From Chrysemys picta bellii (Eukaryota; Chordata; Testudines; Emydidae), in contig NC_088800.1 in assembly GCF_011386835.1 (NCBI RefSeq), positions 1,302,001 through 1,366,000 of the forward strand: a stretch of DNA of 64,000 bases. The letters run 5' to 3'. Each line of letters begins with the position of its first letter. Positions within the stretch are counted from its first letter, which is position 1. Made by a program: the position numbers and the translations under genes. The notes under the pieces were generated by a model. It made no database searches and was not told where the DNA came from. It saw nothing but the letters and a program-made list of their open reading frames with translations. This document shows positions 47,331 through 57,600 of this stretch, piece after piece.

Positions 47331-48454
47331 AGACCTGGACACTGTCACTCCCCTGGGGGAAGAAAGTGGGGAAGTGACGAACGAAGGAGGAACAGAATAC
47401 AAGAAAAGTTGACATTTCAAAGCCATACAAAAATATTTTTGCCAACTCATCCCAGTGAAGGGGGGACTGGAAGGAGGCAGCTGAGAATGGCTCAGAGTCA
47501 AATGTAGATCCACAAGGAGGATGTGTGGCAGGGTGAGATTTGAAGGGCAATTGGCTTAGAGGACCGGGAAAAGAGAGCTCCATGAGAAGGGACAGCACAA
47601 GTAGAAGTAGCAGCCCCCATGTGTGGATGGCTGTGGGGACCGGACTAAGAGGTAGCTGAGATTGGCAGATAGCAGATTTAGAGTAGATGCACTGGAGGTC
47701 TGAATGACCAGGTTGTAGAAATCCATGGAGAGTTTGCATACCCTTTGTGAATTGTGTCTCCAAGTCTTTAAAGTTGCTTGTGACAAGCAAGGTTGCTATT
47801 TTCATCTGAGCTTACAATGTCTGGGGCAACACAATCACTCCCACAACAGGGCCAAGACTAGCAGTGGCTTTGGCATTACTCTTGTAGGGTAGTCAATACA
47901 ATAAACAGCTTGTAGCAAGCCATCCCTTCGGGTGGACTAACTAGTGTAGAAACACTGGTTTAGCACTGTGCTCCCTGTGTTTCCAGTTAGCTCAACTGAA
48001 AAATGCTGTTTTAGCTACCGCTTGGTTTGCTTTATTTTCAAGGTATCTAGTAGCAAAGAATGGGACACATTTACCAACACCGTTTTCTACTCAAGTTCAT
48101 TGCTTTAATTGTCTGTAAAGTGCCCTGTGCGCTACAGCAATAAATAAGCCTGGTACATTTTTAGTACACGTTCCCTGCTGCAGTTTTCGCTTTCTGCTGC
48201 CTGAGACTGAGTTCTGCCCGAGATACCAAGGCCAAGCCCTCCTGGCTTCCACAAGCAAATCCACCAGCCTGCCGTTTGCCTGGCTTAGTCCCGCGCAATT
48301 CTAGCAATCCTGTTCTTGCTACGCTTTTGTGGTTTAAGGAAATAATTCCTCCTCTTGTGCTAATTGCTAAGGGACTGAGAGACAAGCTTTGGGATTCAGA
48401 AGGAAATAGTGCCACGAATGTTTTAATTATAGTGGTTTTTACTCTCCACCGCAG
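47331..48454. other. Sequence without a recognisable gene
   Basis: A 160-codon minus-strand frame (47323-47805) begins inside CR1-free DNA but shows no domain; overlapping frames exist. No repeats were recognised. Confidence 0.4.
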
Positions 48455-48562
48455 ACTGGACCAGCAGGCCAACGTTCTGTTGGAAATGCTAGAAGCTAAT
48501 ACAACAGCTGCAGATTCTGGCAAAATATTCAAATGGGAGATGCCACCGCAAGGTGGCTAATG
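48455..48562 (+). CDS. Candidate terminal coding or untranslated exon (unidentified)
   Basis: A textbook acceptor (tttttactctccaccgcag, ending 48454) is followed by a 108-base segment and the donor AATG|GTAAGA at 48563. The open frame encodes LDQQANVLLEMLEANTTAAD and then SGKIFKWEMPPQGG before a TAA at 48558-48560, two bases from the donor. If real, this would be a coding end followed by an intron in the 3' UTR, or an exon of a noncoding RNA. An alternative weaker donor (CAAG|GTGGCT at 48553) would keep the frame open. I do not recognise the peptide. Such splice-like pairs also occur by chance. Confidence 0.25.
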
Positions 48563-49004
48563 GTAAGACAGTGAATGGATATCCACAGCTTTCAGCAAAG
48601 GTACTAGAGCTTTCCAGTGTGGATTAACTCGTTCACAAGGGCCTTTCAGTTGCTAGCTGGTTTGATTCTATTGGCGCCATGTAGTTGGTGTCCGATATGA
48701 CGATCCTAGCAGGCTGTGTGGAGAACATAGCAAGAATGTATAATGCAATTAGATTTGACAACCTATCTTCCTGGGGAAATCAATGTAATCTGTAATCAAA
48801 TTAGATCAGCCACTGAGCTACTGTTAAATCGAAATGCATTTCTCTCGCGAAGGAAGCCGATCTGTTTCACCCCACACTAACTTGTCAGGTGTAGTTGGAG
48901 ATCAACACCTTAAGCAGTGAAGCGTGTGCACAGTGCTTTCACTGTTTTAAATTAAGAGCAAAAGGCAGATTAAATTTCCTGGTTCATGCAAATAGCAGAG
49001 CCAT
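48563..49004. other. Sequence without a recognisable gene
   Basis: AT-richer DNA with no coding signal. Confidence 0.4.
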
Positions 49005-49016
49005 TTGGCTGAGGAA
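49005..49016. repeat. Target-site duplication of Penelope-like inverted pair, left
   Basis: The 12 bases ttggctgaggaa recur exactly at 49255-49266. Confidence 0.9.
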
Positions 49017-49061
49017 AAAGAACAGGAGTATTTGTGGCACCTTAGAGACTAACAAATTTTT

Positions 49062-49101
49062 TAGAGCATAAGCTTTCGTGGACTACAGCTCACTTCTTCA
49101 G
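49062..49101 (-). ncRNA. Hammerhead-ribozyme-like fold, antisense arm
   Basis: On the minus strand: CTGAAGA (49101-49095), an extra A, stem GTGAGC with loop TGTA and partner GTCCAC (one mismatch and one wobble), GAAA (49077-49074), then GC-TTAT-GC and TC. The core bases match CUGANGA...GAAA and the cleavage base is C. Stem I is not evident, so activity is doubtful. Confidence 0.5.
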
Positions 49102-49132
49102 CTCCTCAATATTTATTCCACTCTGTATGCAT

Positions 49133-49170
49133 CCGAAGAAGTGGGCTGTAGCCCACGAAAGCTTATGCTC
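49133..49170 (+). ncRNA. Hammerhead-ribozyme-like fold, sense arm
   Basis: CCGAAGA (49133-49139; a C replaces the U of CUGANGA), an extra A, a perfect six-base stem GTGGGC/GCCCAC (49141-49146 with 49151-49156, loop TGTA), GAAA (49157-49160), then GC-TTAT-GC-TC, which forms the tiny stem III and puts C at the expected cleavage site (49170). The U-to-C core change would be expected to abolish cleavage. Confidence 0.5.
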
Positions 49171-49254
49171 TAATAAATTTGTTAGTCTCTAAGGTGCCAC
49201 AAGTACTCCTGTTCTTTTTGCGGATACAGACTAACACGGCTGCTACTCTGAAAC

Positions 49255-49266
49255 TTGGCTGAGGAA
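49255..49266. repeat. Target-site duplication of Penelope-like inverted pair, right
   Basis: An exact copy of ttggctgaggaa. Confidence 0.9.
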
Positions 49267-50125
49267 GCATCATGCAATACTTGACCAATGTAGCTGCAAC
49301 CAGCCTGTAGCTCGCCCCAGCAAAGCTTGTCCCGTGTAGCCTAAGCCTAGGGTAGCCACAGCCTTTCTGGAGTCCTCTGCTTCAGAGTGAGGTGTTGGGC
49401 CTGGAATGGGACAAGGCACTGGAGTCTACAGCCATTCACTTTTATTTAGGAAACAAACCCCTTTTCTCACTCCTCCTCCAATCCCTTTCCCCTCTTCTTG
49501 TGCTGGCGTGAGGGTTTCCCCGAGGGGTTGTCATTTAGCTTGACATTGTCACTTTGATTTGGTTTTTACAGGTTTAGGTTCAAATACTTTTTAATTTAAA
49601 AGAACTAATGAAAATGAAAAACTTGGTCAGTATCTTTCTCCTCTTGTACTTCAGAGGGTTTTTGGCTTTTTAATTTTCTCTTGAATGTTCAGTCTTCCCA
49701 ACCCGGACAGACAGAACCCGGTACTGTTATATGAACAGACATCTCTGTAGCTCAGTCCTGCTGTTAATCAGTGAGTAGACAGTTAACTGGTCTTTCCTTT
49801 GAGGATATTCCATTTTCTGACTATACATCCCCTACCCTGCTCAATGAGAAATGCAGTATTGTGGTGAATTTGCTTTGCTTTATATTTTGCTATATCTTTT
49901 TAAAACTTTATTAAAAGCCTAAAGGGGACAATTAAATTCCTATCTAGCTGTTTTTCCTGCAGCACAAGAATGCATCAGATTTACATTAGATGCCGATTCA
50001 TGTCCTACTTGTTAGAGTTAGTTTTATAGTAGAAGCAATGCCCCTTTGAGCATTTCAAGGACTTCTGCTCTTCAACTAACGAACTAGATAAATTGCAGCA
50101 TTTCAGAAATGTTTGTGGCTGCTCC
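49267..50125. other. Sequence without a recognisable gene
   Basis: AT-rich DNA between two Penelope-like insertions. No coding signal was seen. Confidence 0.4.
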
Positions 50126-50133
50126 TATATTTT
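50126..50133. repeat. Target-site duplication of Penelope-like tail, left
   Basis: The 8 bases tatatttt recur at 50264-50271. They are low in complexity, so part of the match could be chance. Confidence 0.65.
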
Positions 50134-50263
50134 GCATCTGAAGAAGTGAGGTTCTTACCCACGAAAGCTTATGCTCCCAGTACTTCTGTTAGTCTCAAAG
50201 GTGCCACAGGACCCTCTGTTGCGTTTTACAGATTCAGACTAATACGGCTACCCCTCTGATACA
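50134..50263 (+). mobile_element. Penelope-like tail, second subfamily (130 bp)
   Basis: The text 'gcatctgaagaagtgaggtt', 'cacgaaagcttatgctccca', 'gtctcaaaggtgccacagga' and 'ttcagactaatacggctacc' matches the Penelope-like 3' tail but differs from the 49-kb copy ('caggaccctctgttg' in place of 'caagtactcctgttc'). It is a separate subfamily and insertion, flanked by an 8-bp repeat. Confidence 0.88.
50138..50176 (+). ncRNA. Hammerhead-ribozyme-like fold, second subfamily
   Basis: CTGAAGA (50138-50144) is the full CUGANGA core. It is followed by an extra A, stem GTG..CAC with one mismatch (50146-50162), GAAA (50163-50166), and GC-TTAT-GC-TC with C at the cleavage position (50176). The core is intact, but a stem I cannot be drawn from the bases beside it. 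Confidence 0.5.
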
Positions 50264-50271
50264 TATATTTT
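50264..50271. repeat. Target-site duplication of Penelope-like tail, right
   Basis: A copy of tatatttt. Confidence 0.65.
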
Positions 50272-52904
50272 CAGTGTTTGTTAGGAACATTATAAGGTAC
50301 TGAAGAAGACACAGAGACCATCAAGGTCTGCATCTATAACCAATATTTCACCTTTAGCTAAAGCAAAGCATGAAATGCTTTAAAACTGACAATTACCATC
50401 ACCAGTGGGCAAAGTGAACCTCTCTAAATCCCAATTAAATTATAGGGTTTCTAATCAGCTGCCCTGCAAATTACTCTTCAAATTGACACAGAAACAAAGA
50501 AATGTAACCTGAGTGGGAAAGCCAGGAATGAAACGTGTCTCACAGAAGAGGTGGCTCTCTACCCTAGTCCACAAGGGAACAAGCTCTTTTATTTGACAAT
50601 TGCTCTCCCAATCTAGCTTTCTTCAGCATGGCTGGTTTCCCCCATTAGCCGTGTTGTCAAAAGGCCCTGTACTCTGAAAGCACGAATGTTGAAGACGGCT
50701 CACATTGTGATAGCAGCACCCAATCGTCACTGGAGTTAAATTCCATTCAGTGTTGAATCAATATATATTGCATGACCCACTCAGAGAGTCTCTCATTCCA
50801 AAGGTCTGGTGAAGACTTGGTTGAGACTTGGCTGAATGTAAGGGTGGCAGAGGGTAATTATTTTGCCGTTGGTGTCCGTTTAGGGATTGCAACATATTCC
50901 AGCTTTCTAGCTTCTTTTCTGTGCTCAGCACTTGAAAACCCAGCCACTTATTTAAGCCTCTCACTATGGAGTAGATCCTAACTTCCAATGACTATTTCTT
51001 GAAAAGCTTAACCTACGTGTATGCCAGCTCAGACAGGAACTAGAGCCAAGCTGACGGCAACAATCGTTCACCTCATAAGATCCGTCAGTCTATTAAACGG
51101 GTCTTGGGAGCCTTTAGGCCTGAACAATCCAATATCTCAACTAGCCTTTGCACGCTCAGAACAGAGGGTGGGAGAAAGGGAATGTTCAAGGCAGACTTAG
51201 CTGTAAGTGGGCAGGAATGCAGAGTCCAGATCACTAGCCGTATCCTTTGGCAGCATACGCCAGAGTGGCTGGTCTTGGTTACTCAGAGTTACTTTTAGTG
51301 CAAGGTGACTTCTTACAGACCCGGCACTCCCCAGACTTCTCGGAAACCACATGGTTTTGGTTTCGCCAAATCAAATAGGTTAAGCAAGGCTGAAGTGGAT
51401 GATGTGAGGGGTATCCTGCATTGTGCCGCAAAGTATAATTCCAGTCTCTTGGCTTTGTTTTCACCAGCCCAGCTTTGCAAATCTATTGTTTGTTTAAGTT
51501 TTCCTATCTGTATTTTCTTCAAGATGCACTTGTGGGGGGTGATGGATCCATGTCTGGTTGCACTGTTCTGTGCGTTTAGCGGCAATGGAAACCAGTGCAT
51601 AGGCAGAGTAAATCATGTGCGTTCTTTATGGATTGAGTACAAAAGGCAGAGGGCATGGGTACTTGTGCACTAAGATTCAATCGGACTGGGAAACATGCAG
51701 TCATGAGAGAAAGCAATGTGACTAATCTCGTCCCCCTGAGCCACGGCATGTCGATTGCAGGAACATGGAATGCATCTCTAGCAGAAGAAGCTGTCGAGTT
51801 AGGCATTAGAACAGTGGGAGGAAAATTCCAACCATGCTGCCTGGGGCATGAATTCCCAAGGACCCTAGTATCAGGTGGGCAGAATGCAGCGGACAGGCAA
51901 GAGAGGATTCTCATTCTGAAAGTTAAATGTGTTTGTTTTCACTTTGGCTGAGTTTCCACATCATTGCAGCAAACCAGCTGGCCTGCAGAAACCTTCTCCA
52001 GATAAAGGGAATGATGTGCAAAGATTGCAGAATTTGTACTGACCAGCACTTGTCTGATTCTAGGAGTTTGACTCATCCAGTCGGAAAACAAAACTGAAAC
52101 GTGACAACTCTGTCCAATCCAAACAGCTCATATTTTGAATACTGAATACATACAACAATATGAATAAACTAGAGACCAAGAATTATGCAGAGAAATTATT
52201 TCTACTATTGATTCTCTGTGCCGTTCATTCCTGGCTTCACTTGATTTATGTGATCAGTGGGTCAGCAGTCCCAGTTCCTCCAAAGCAGCCGTAAGACTGA
52301 AGACGCGGTAGAGATGGACAATGCATAAAACACATTGACGGCACTGCTTTTGGATTGTAATGCAATTCCACTGATGTGCTCAGTGTGGGTTCATCTAGAA
52401 ATAACGACCAGACTTGTGTGGGGGGTGATTCCCCTCCCGTCAGTGCTATTAAACCAGGGATGAATTTGGCTCAGTTTCATAGTATCATGGCCCATCGTGA
52501 GATCTCATGGGAAATGGATTAATGCAGTGACTGGGAAACTAATGCAAGTTGCCATGGTAACTAGATCTAGAAACATCATCAAAATGTGTCAAACTCTGGG
52601 AATTCAAAAATACACATTTTGGTGCCAATGAACAAGGATGTGTTTTCGTTCAATCCATGTAATTGCTGCAAATATTTTGCTCACATCTTTATGTCATTTT
52701 ATGGGTAAATTCCTGAGTAGAAATTTAGTATCTAAGCTCCCTGCAAATGCTCAGCTTGGAAAGACCCCAGGTCCTGGGCCTGGCAATAGCATGTTAACTC
52801 ATTACCAGACAGAAGAAAATGATTTTCAAATTTTCCCCTCATTTGCAGATTTTCTTGCTCTTAGGGATCAATAGAGCTAGCTGTGGTATAGGACTTGGCA
52901 GAAG
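50272..52904. other. Sequence without a recognisable gene
   Basis: Open frames of about 100-120 codons at 51.3-51.95 kb overlap on both strands and have no known domain. A strong X-box lies at 52548-52561. Confidence 0.4.
52548..52561. promoter_or_regulatory. RFX-type X-box
   Basis: GTTGCCATGGTAAC is a near-palindromic full X-box (GTTGCC, two bases, GGTAAC), the binding site of RFX factors, which drive ciliary and some immune genes. No nearby promoter was recognised, so its role is open. Confidence 0.45.
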
Positions 52905-53058
52905 AGGTCAGTACCATTATCCTGAGCTCCCAGAAGGGGGAGCAGATGAAGAGACTTGCCCAAGGTCCGCCCGCATGGCAGTGGCAGAGCCAGGAGGAGC
53001 ATGCAGGTCCTTTGAGTCCCAGGCCAGGGTCCTGTCCAGTACCGTACTGCCCCTCTGC
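52905..53058 (+). repeat. MIR-like SINE
   Basis: The text 'ggtcagtaccattatcctga', 'agacttgcccaaggtccgcc', 'gtggcagagccaggaggagc' and 'ccagggtcctgtccagtacc' follows the MIR order. It is directly followed by an antisense L2-like tail. Confidence 0.7.
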
Positions 53059-53059
53059 T

Positions 53060-53260
53060 ATTTGTATTGCAGTAGCACAAAGGGCCCCTGTCGGGCCTCA
53101 GGCCTGCCCTGTGTTGTACTGGTGCTGTACAGACACACACTAAAAAGGAGGAGGTGCTCACAGTCTAGGTCCTGACAAGAGGCAACAGGAGGATGAGACA
53201 GACACTGAGGACAGGGGCCGGGGAGGATGAGGAGACGGTAAAGCGAGTGAGCTGTCACGC
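53060..53260 (-). repeat. L2-like LINE 3' tail, antisense
   Basis: The plus strand 'atttgtattgcagtagcaca', 'gtactggtgctgtacagaca', 'gtgctcacagtctaggtcct' and 'gacaagaggcaacaggagga' matches the reverse complement of the sauropsid L2-type tail. Confidence 0.65.
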
Positions 53261-54589
53261 GGTCAGCAGAGGAGAAATACTGAGCGGAGGAGGTCAGGAA
53301 ACAACCTGCTATTGTGATCCCATCACGCACTGAGGATCTGATCAGGGGAACACGAGGGACCTGATGCGCAGCCCGGGTGACGGGCTCTGTGCACGGATCA
53401 CAAGGAGCAGGAATTCATCCCAAATGGAGCCGTCTGGAGGGCCGACGTGCTGCCCCTCTGCACTTTCTATGCGACTCTTCCTGACCGCTGGATCCAAATA
53501 CGCTGGATCCAGTTGCCCTCCCCCAGCCCACTCCCCTCCATGCTGACACATTTGGAGCCAGAGTAAGAACCTACCCCCCAGTTCTGCTGGTCACCCAGAA
53601 GCTGTCTGGGGCCCAAGTCATGCACGGCAGCTCCAGGTGACGTGTACAGCGCCTTTGGATTTCCCTTTCCCTTCAATATGGTTGGGTGATCCTCGGGCTC
53701 ACGCCGTCCAGCAGACCTGCTGTGTGAAGCAATGGGGACCCCTTGGAGTCAGATTGGCGAGTGCCAGCTCTGAACACCCTATGAACACCATCCTAGGGGC
53801 CCATCCTTAGGGGAAGCCCCTGCCCCAAGCGAGGGACAGTCCGTGCGGAGCCAGCATGTTTCTGGACGTTAGAAAAGAAACATTACAAGTCAAACTTGGC
53901 TGCCTTGGGAATTGACATGCTGGGGCCCAAATGCCGTGGCAGGAGCACGTTATTAGTGAGTTTAGTTTAGAATGTTTAGTGCAGCTGCTGGAAGGATTAT
54001 TCAAAGGGCAGTGAGTGGGGCTTTGTTTTCATTTGAGGAGTCGGGTTGTGTAGTTTAATACGCAGTGTGAGCACAGAATTCAGGCTCCCGGCCCCCGGAG
54101 ACACGCAAGTGCTTCCTGTCTCCTCCTTTACTCTATGGCACATTCATTTTCAATAGGAGGCAGCATGTTTGTTTTCAAAAAAATTAATTAATTTGTAAGG
54201 CATTTGTGCTATTTTAATTGTCACTTTACCATCCAGGATTTACAATTTAATGCACTACATCAGTTAATCAAAATTCCGGTCCAGCAATAGATTTAATTAA
54301 ACCCACTTTCGTTCTTTTTTGCTAATTCAATGCAGTAGCTAAAGGCTGCTAATTAGATCATGATTTTCTTTGTTTTATATTCACAACTTACATTACAAAG
54401 CAGCTGCAAAAAAGAGCAGAGCCTTGAACAAGCTGTATGTGGGGATGGTTCAGTGTATCTCATACACATCAAGGTTCTCTTTCGAATGGCTGCTTTTCCT
54501 GACATTTCACTATCCGTGACCTAGGGCAAGATACAGCATGTAGAGAAGGGGGCTAGAGCCACATGACCCAGGTTATTCGAGGTCTGAAA
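53261..54589. other. Sequence without a recognisable gene, with an AT-rich motif cluster
   Basis: No coding region. The part from 54170 to 54400 is strikingly AT-rich with many TAAT cores (listed separately). Confidence 0.45.
54170..54400. promoter_or_regulatory. AT-rich homeodomain-site cluster, possible enhancer
   Basis: About seven separate TAAT/ATTA groups occur in about 200 bases: attaattaatt, tttaattg, tttaatgc, gttaatca, tttaattaaa, gctaattc and gctaattaga. The segment is free of recognisable repeats. Such density is typical of conserved noncoding enhancers bound by homeodomain proteins, but conservation cannot be judged from one sequence. Confidence 0.3.
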
Positions 54590-55040
54590 GGAGAGACTCC
54601 TGAACAAGGACAGTGAAAAGTTGGAGACTGTTTAGTTCAAAGAGGAGGTAAATAAGAAGAAAACAGGGTAGAGGGATACAAAATAATGGACATTACATAG
54701 AAGTTACACTGGACGCTTCTGTTAGTGCTTTGTTGTAATACAAGAAAGAACAAAGGGATAGTGAATGAAACGGAATGGCAACAATTTAAAACTGGCAAAA
54801 GGTATTTACATAATGTATAATGAACCTGTGGGACTCACTGCACAAGAAAAAATTGAAGCCAAGAGCATAATCGTAGTCACAAAAAGCAACAAAAGTTTAT
54901 ATTGATAATGAGGATGGTTGCAGGTACGTTAAGGATTATAAACAACAGTTTCTTAGCAGGGATAAAAAGCATCATGTTTCAAGGCACAAATCAGCCGCTG
55001 GGGATCAGGAAGGAATTTCACCTGTGAGCAGGTTTTTCTG
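54590..55040 (+). mobile_element. CR1 LINE 3' end, sense, old
   Basis: The text 'ggagactgtttagttcaaag', 'gagggatacaaaataatgga', 'ggaatggcaacaatttaaaa', 'cctgtgggactcactgcac' and 'ctggggatcaggaaggaatt' is the order of an old CR1 ORF2 end and 3' UTR. It is diverged and without open frame. Confidence 0.75.
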
Positions 55041-56959
55041 TAAGTGAATCTGGTGCTGGACGCTGTCGGAGGCGTGGCTAGATGGAACCTGTTCTGATCT
55101 GAGCAGTTCCTCAGTTTTGCTTGGTGTAGCTCAGCCCAGCTTTTCTGAATAAGGGGATCACCCAGCATGTGTTTAAAGTTACCCGTTCAACTCTAGCCGA
55201 TAACATTTCTGATATCAGTGAGGGTGTGCGTGTGCGTGTGAGAGGAGTTTGGGGGAACTGCAGTTCGATAGCTAGAGAAACCTATAGAGCTATGGGGAAA
55301 CAGGGCAACATTCAAAGGGGAGCAACTGCAAAGGTTCTCTCTGCAGAAGTTCAATATTTTTCTTTTAAAAAAGCATCGAAAACTCAGTTATCCCATGACA
55401 TTATTCTGCTAAATCTGGAGATGACCGTGGTGTGAAACAGAGGGATTTTCTTCCTCCTTTCAATGGAGATTTCAACAGAACCTTATCTTTGGATACCTGC
55501 TCCCCCAGTACTCCCATAACGCAGGTGCGTTTGATGTTTAATAATGGTTAGAAGTTGGAGCAATACATTCATTCTTTAATTGTAACTCAACGTCCAAAGT
55601 GCAGAGCAAAGGCTAAGCTGTCAGAATGGAATAAGTGTCTGATACATGGGTCCCTTTACAGGTAATTTCCCCGTTGGCTGTTCCCGGTATTACTGGCTGT
55701 GGCTCACTCATCCCGGCTGCGTTTGTGTCTCTGCTAAACATTCACTTGACGTATGAAGTGAATCATGGCGGGACCGTGTCTGCCAGGGCTGGGGTGGTGG
55801 TTATCTCCTTTAGCGAGCGCCAGCCTGGTGGATCCATGGCTTTGACTCAGCGCACTGGGAGAGGAGGGGGATATTTTAGAAACAGGGGGGCCCATTCTGC
55901 TCTCACAATCCTGACCTCACTGGAGTTACTCTGGATCTGCTAGAGGACAGTGAACGGGGATCGGTTATTTGCCAGGAAATGGGACAATAGCATAGTGTCG
56001 TCAGAGCCGGCCTAGAACAAGGCGCCCGGTGGTGAGCAGCACAGATCAGAGACCCAGATTTCCTGGTCGCTTGTGTGCTGCTGACCTGTCTGTGATCCCA
56101 GCACCACCTTGTTCTGCAGATGAATGATGAGCTGGTTTAATCAAGGCTTTGGGGACTGGAGGGAATTTCAGTATACACAATAGAGGGGGACATGACCCTG
56201 TTTCAGAGGACGGGGAACTGGAGGTAAGTGAGGATCAGGTCATTGAAGCTATGCAGGATTCCTGTGTCTTGTCAAGCACAGCATGCGGCTGGTAATAACT
56301 CTGTGTCTCTGATTTAGTGTTGCCACCCAAAGCGCTACTGGCAGACGATCGAAAGGTGGCAAGTATGTTCCCTGCTCCTGACTGGGGTTCCAAAGGATCT
56401 TTTGTTTGCTCTGTTCTGGTGTCTGTCTTTAGTCAAAATGCGTTTTGGAAAAAATCCTCCAATATCTCACAGGATGTCCCGGAATATGACAATAAGACTG
56501 GGGCGGGGAGTGGGGGGATGAAAGACAGAGAGGCACAACTCTGGGTTATCAATTATCCAGTCCTCCCCTAACGCCTAGATCCAACCACTGCCCCAGTTAG
56601 TATTACAACCCAACACCAAAATTACCATCATCCTGTGAGATCAGGCATGGTTCAGTGAGCCCTGGGCCTGGTCGTGGCCTCCGAGACACCGGTGTGACTG
56701 CACTGACTCCGGGCGTTATTCTGGATTGACACCAGTGTAATAAATTGCACCCCTGGCCTGTACAGTCTGCCTAGCAAATTAAGGTTCCTGTGAGTAGGAA
56801 GAGCAGCTGGAGCTAAGACAAGCACTGTCTATTTCATACCAATGGGATGTCACTTCTAATGGGCCAGTCTTGGCAACAGGGGTGACCAGAAAATGTTTGA
56901 CCCTGGACTCCCATTCAGTTAACGTGCTGATGCTGCAAACAGAGGATAGGCCTGGAGTT
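55041..56959. other. Sequence without a recognisable gene
   Basis: A GT-rich run lies at about 55222-55240. Scraps of a palindromic sauropsid repeat appear at about 55885-55940 ('gggcccattctgctctcaca', 'ctggagttactctggatctg') and 56690-56760. No gene was seen. Confidence 0.4.
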
Positions 56960-57180
56960 AGGGCGCTGGAAAAGCCCTCAGGAGACGGGGGTTCAAGTCC
57001 CTGCCTGCTCCACCACAGATTTCCTATATGAGCTTTGGCCAGTCACGTAGCCTCAGCTCCCCGTCATAGCCCTGCCCTGCCTCACGGGGGTTGTGAGGGT
57101 CAGTGCATTAAAGTCTGGGGGTGCCCAGAGACTGGTGACAGGTGCCACAGAAGTATCTAAATAGACAGAAAGATTGTCTG
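56960..57180 (-). repeat. MIR-like SINE, antisense
   Basis: The plus strand 'acgggggttcaagtccctgc', 'gagctttggccagtcacgta', 'ggttgtgagggtcagtgcat' and 'gggtgcccagagactggtga' follows the reverse complement of MIR through to its 3' part. Confidence 0.7.
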
Positions 57181-57373
57181 ATCTGCACCTGCTGAAGCCA
57201 CAGTGACTTAACTGGGAGCAGGAACCGGCTCCAATTTAGCTCCAGATTGGTTCAAACAGGCCTTTAAAATGGGTAAAATAGAATAATTAAAGGGACGGAA
57301 CTCGAGATGGCCAGACGCTGCTGGATTTTCAAGAGTTCAGCTCCCCCAAATAAGTGACCCATGAGTGGGTGAC

Positions 57374-57450
57374 ATCATAGACTATCAGGGTTGGAAGGGA
57401 CCTCAGGAGGTATCTAGTCCAACCCCCTTGAAAAGCTGTCTGTGAATGGC
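57374..57450 (-). mobile_element. CR1 LINE 3' terminus, antisense, short
   Basis: 'tcatagactatcagggttgg', 'aagggacctcaggaggtatc' and 'tagtccaacccccttgaaaa' is the standard antisense CR1 3' terminus. Only about 75 bases are kept. Confidence 0.88.
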
Positions 57451-57579
57451 CTTTCACCTGTGTCCAGAATGGTTCACCAGAGTCATTATTATATTAATGT
57501 CGTTAATCACAATGGGCTTCCCAAAGTGAGGTATGACAAGAGATGAGTCTTCTCCAGAATTCCCCATGGACAAGCATTT

Positions 57580-57600
57580 CCCCCCCCCCCCCCCCGCCCC
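57580..57600. repeat. Poly-C run
   Basis: Sixteen C, one G, then four C. Length is likely variable and prone to sequencing error. Confidence 0.9.

Larger units (their letters stand above)
49017..49254. mobile_element. Penelope-like tails in inverted arrangement (238 bp)
   Basis: The left arm is antisense: aagaacaggagtatttgtgg, ttagagactaacaaat, agagcataagctttcgtgg. The right arm is sense: atgcatccgaagaagtggg, cacgaaagcttatgctc, ggtgccacaagtactcctg, and the full end acagactaacacggctgc. The arms meet near 49105-49120 and the outer ends are both 3' tails. A perfect 12-bp duplication shows the pair was inserted as one event. Penelope-like elements are known for insertions with inverted partial copies. 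No coding sequence remains. Confidence 0.92.

Noticed and set aside
47323..47805. 160-codon minus-strand frame
   Set aside because: No domain, overlapping frames, and partly next to CR1 sequence.
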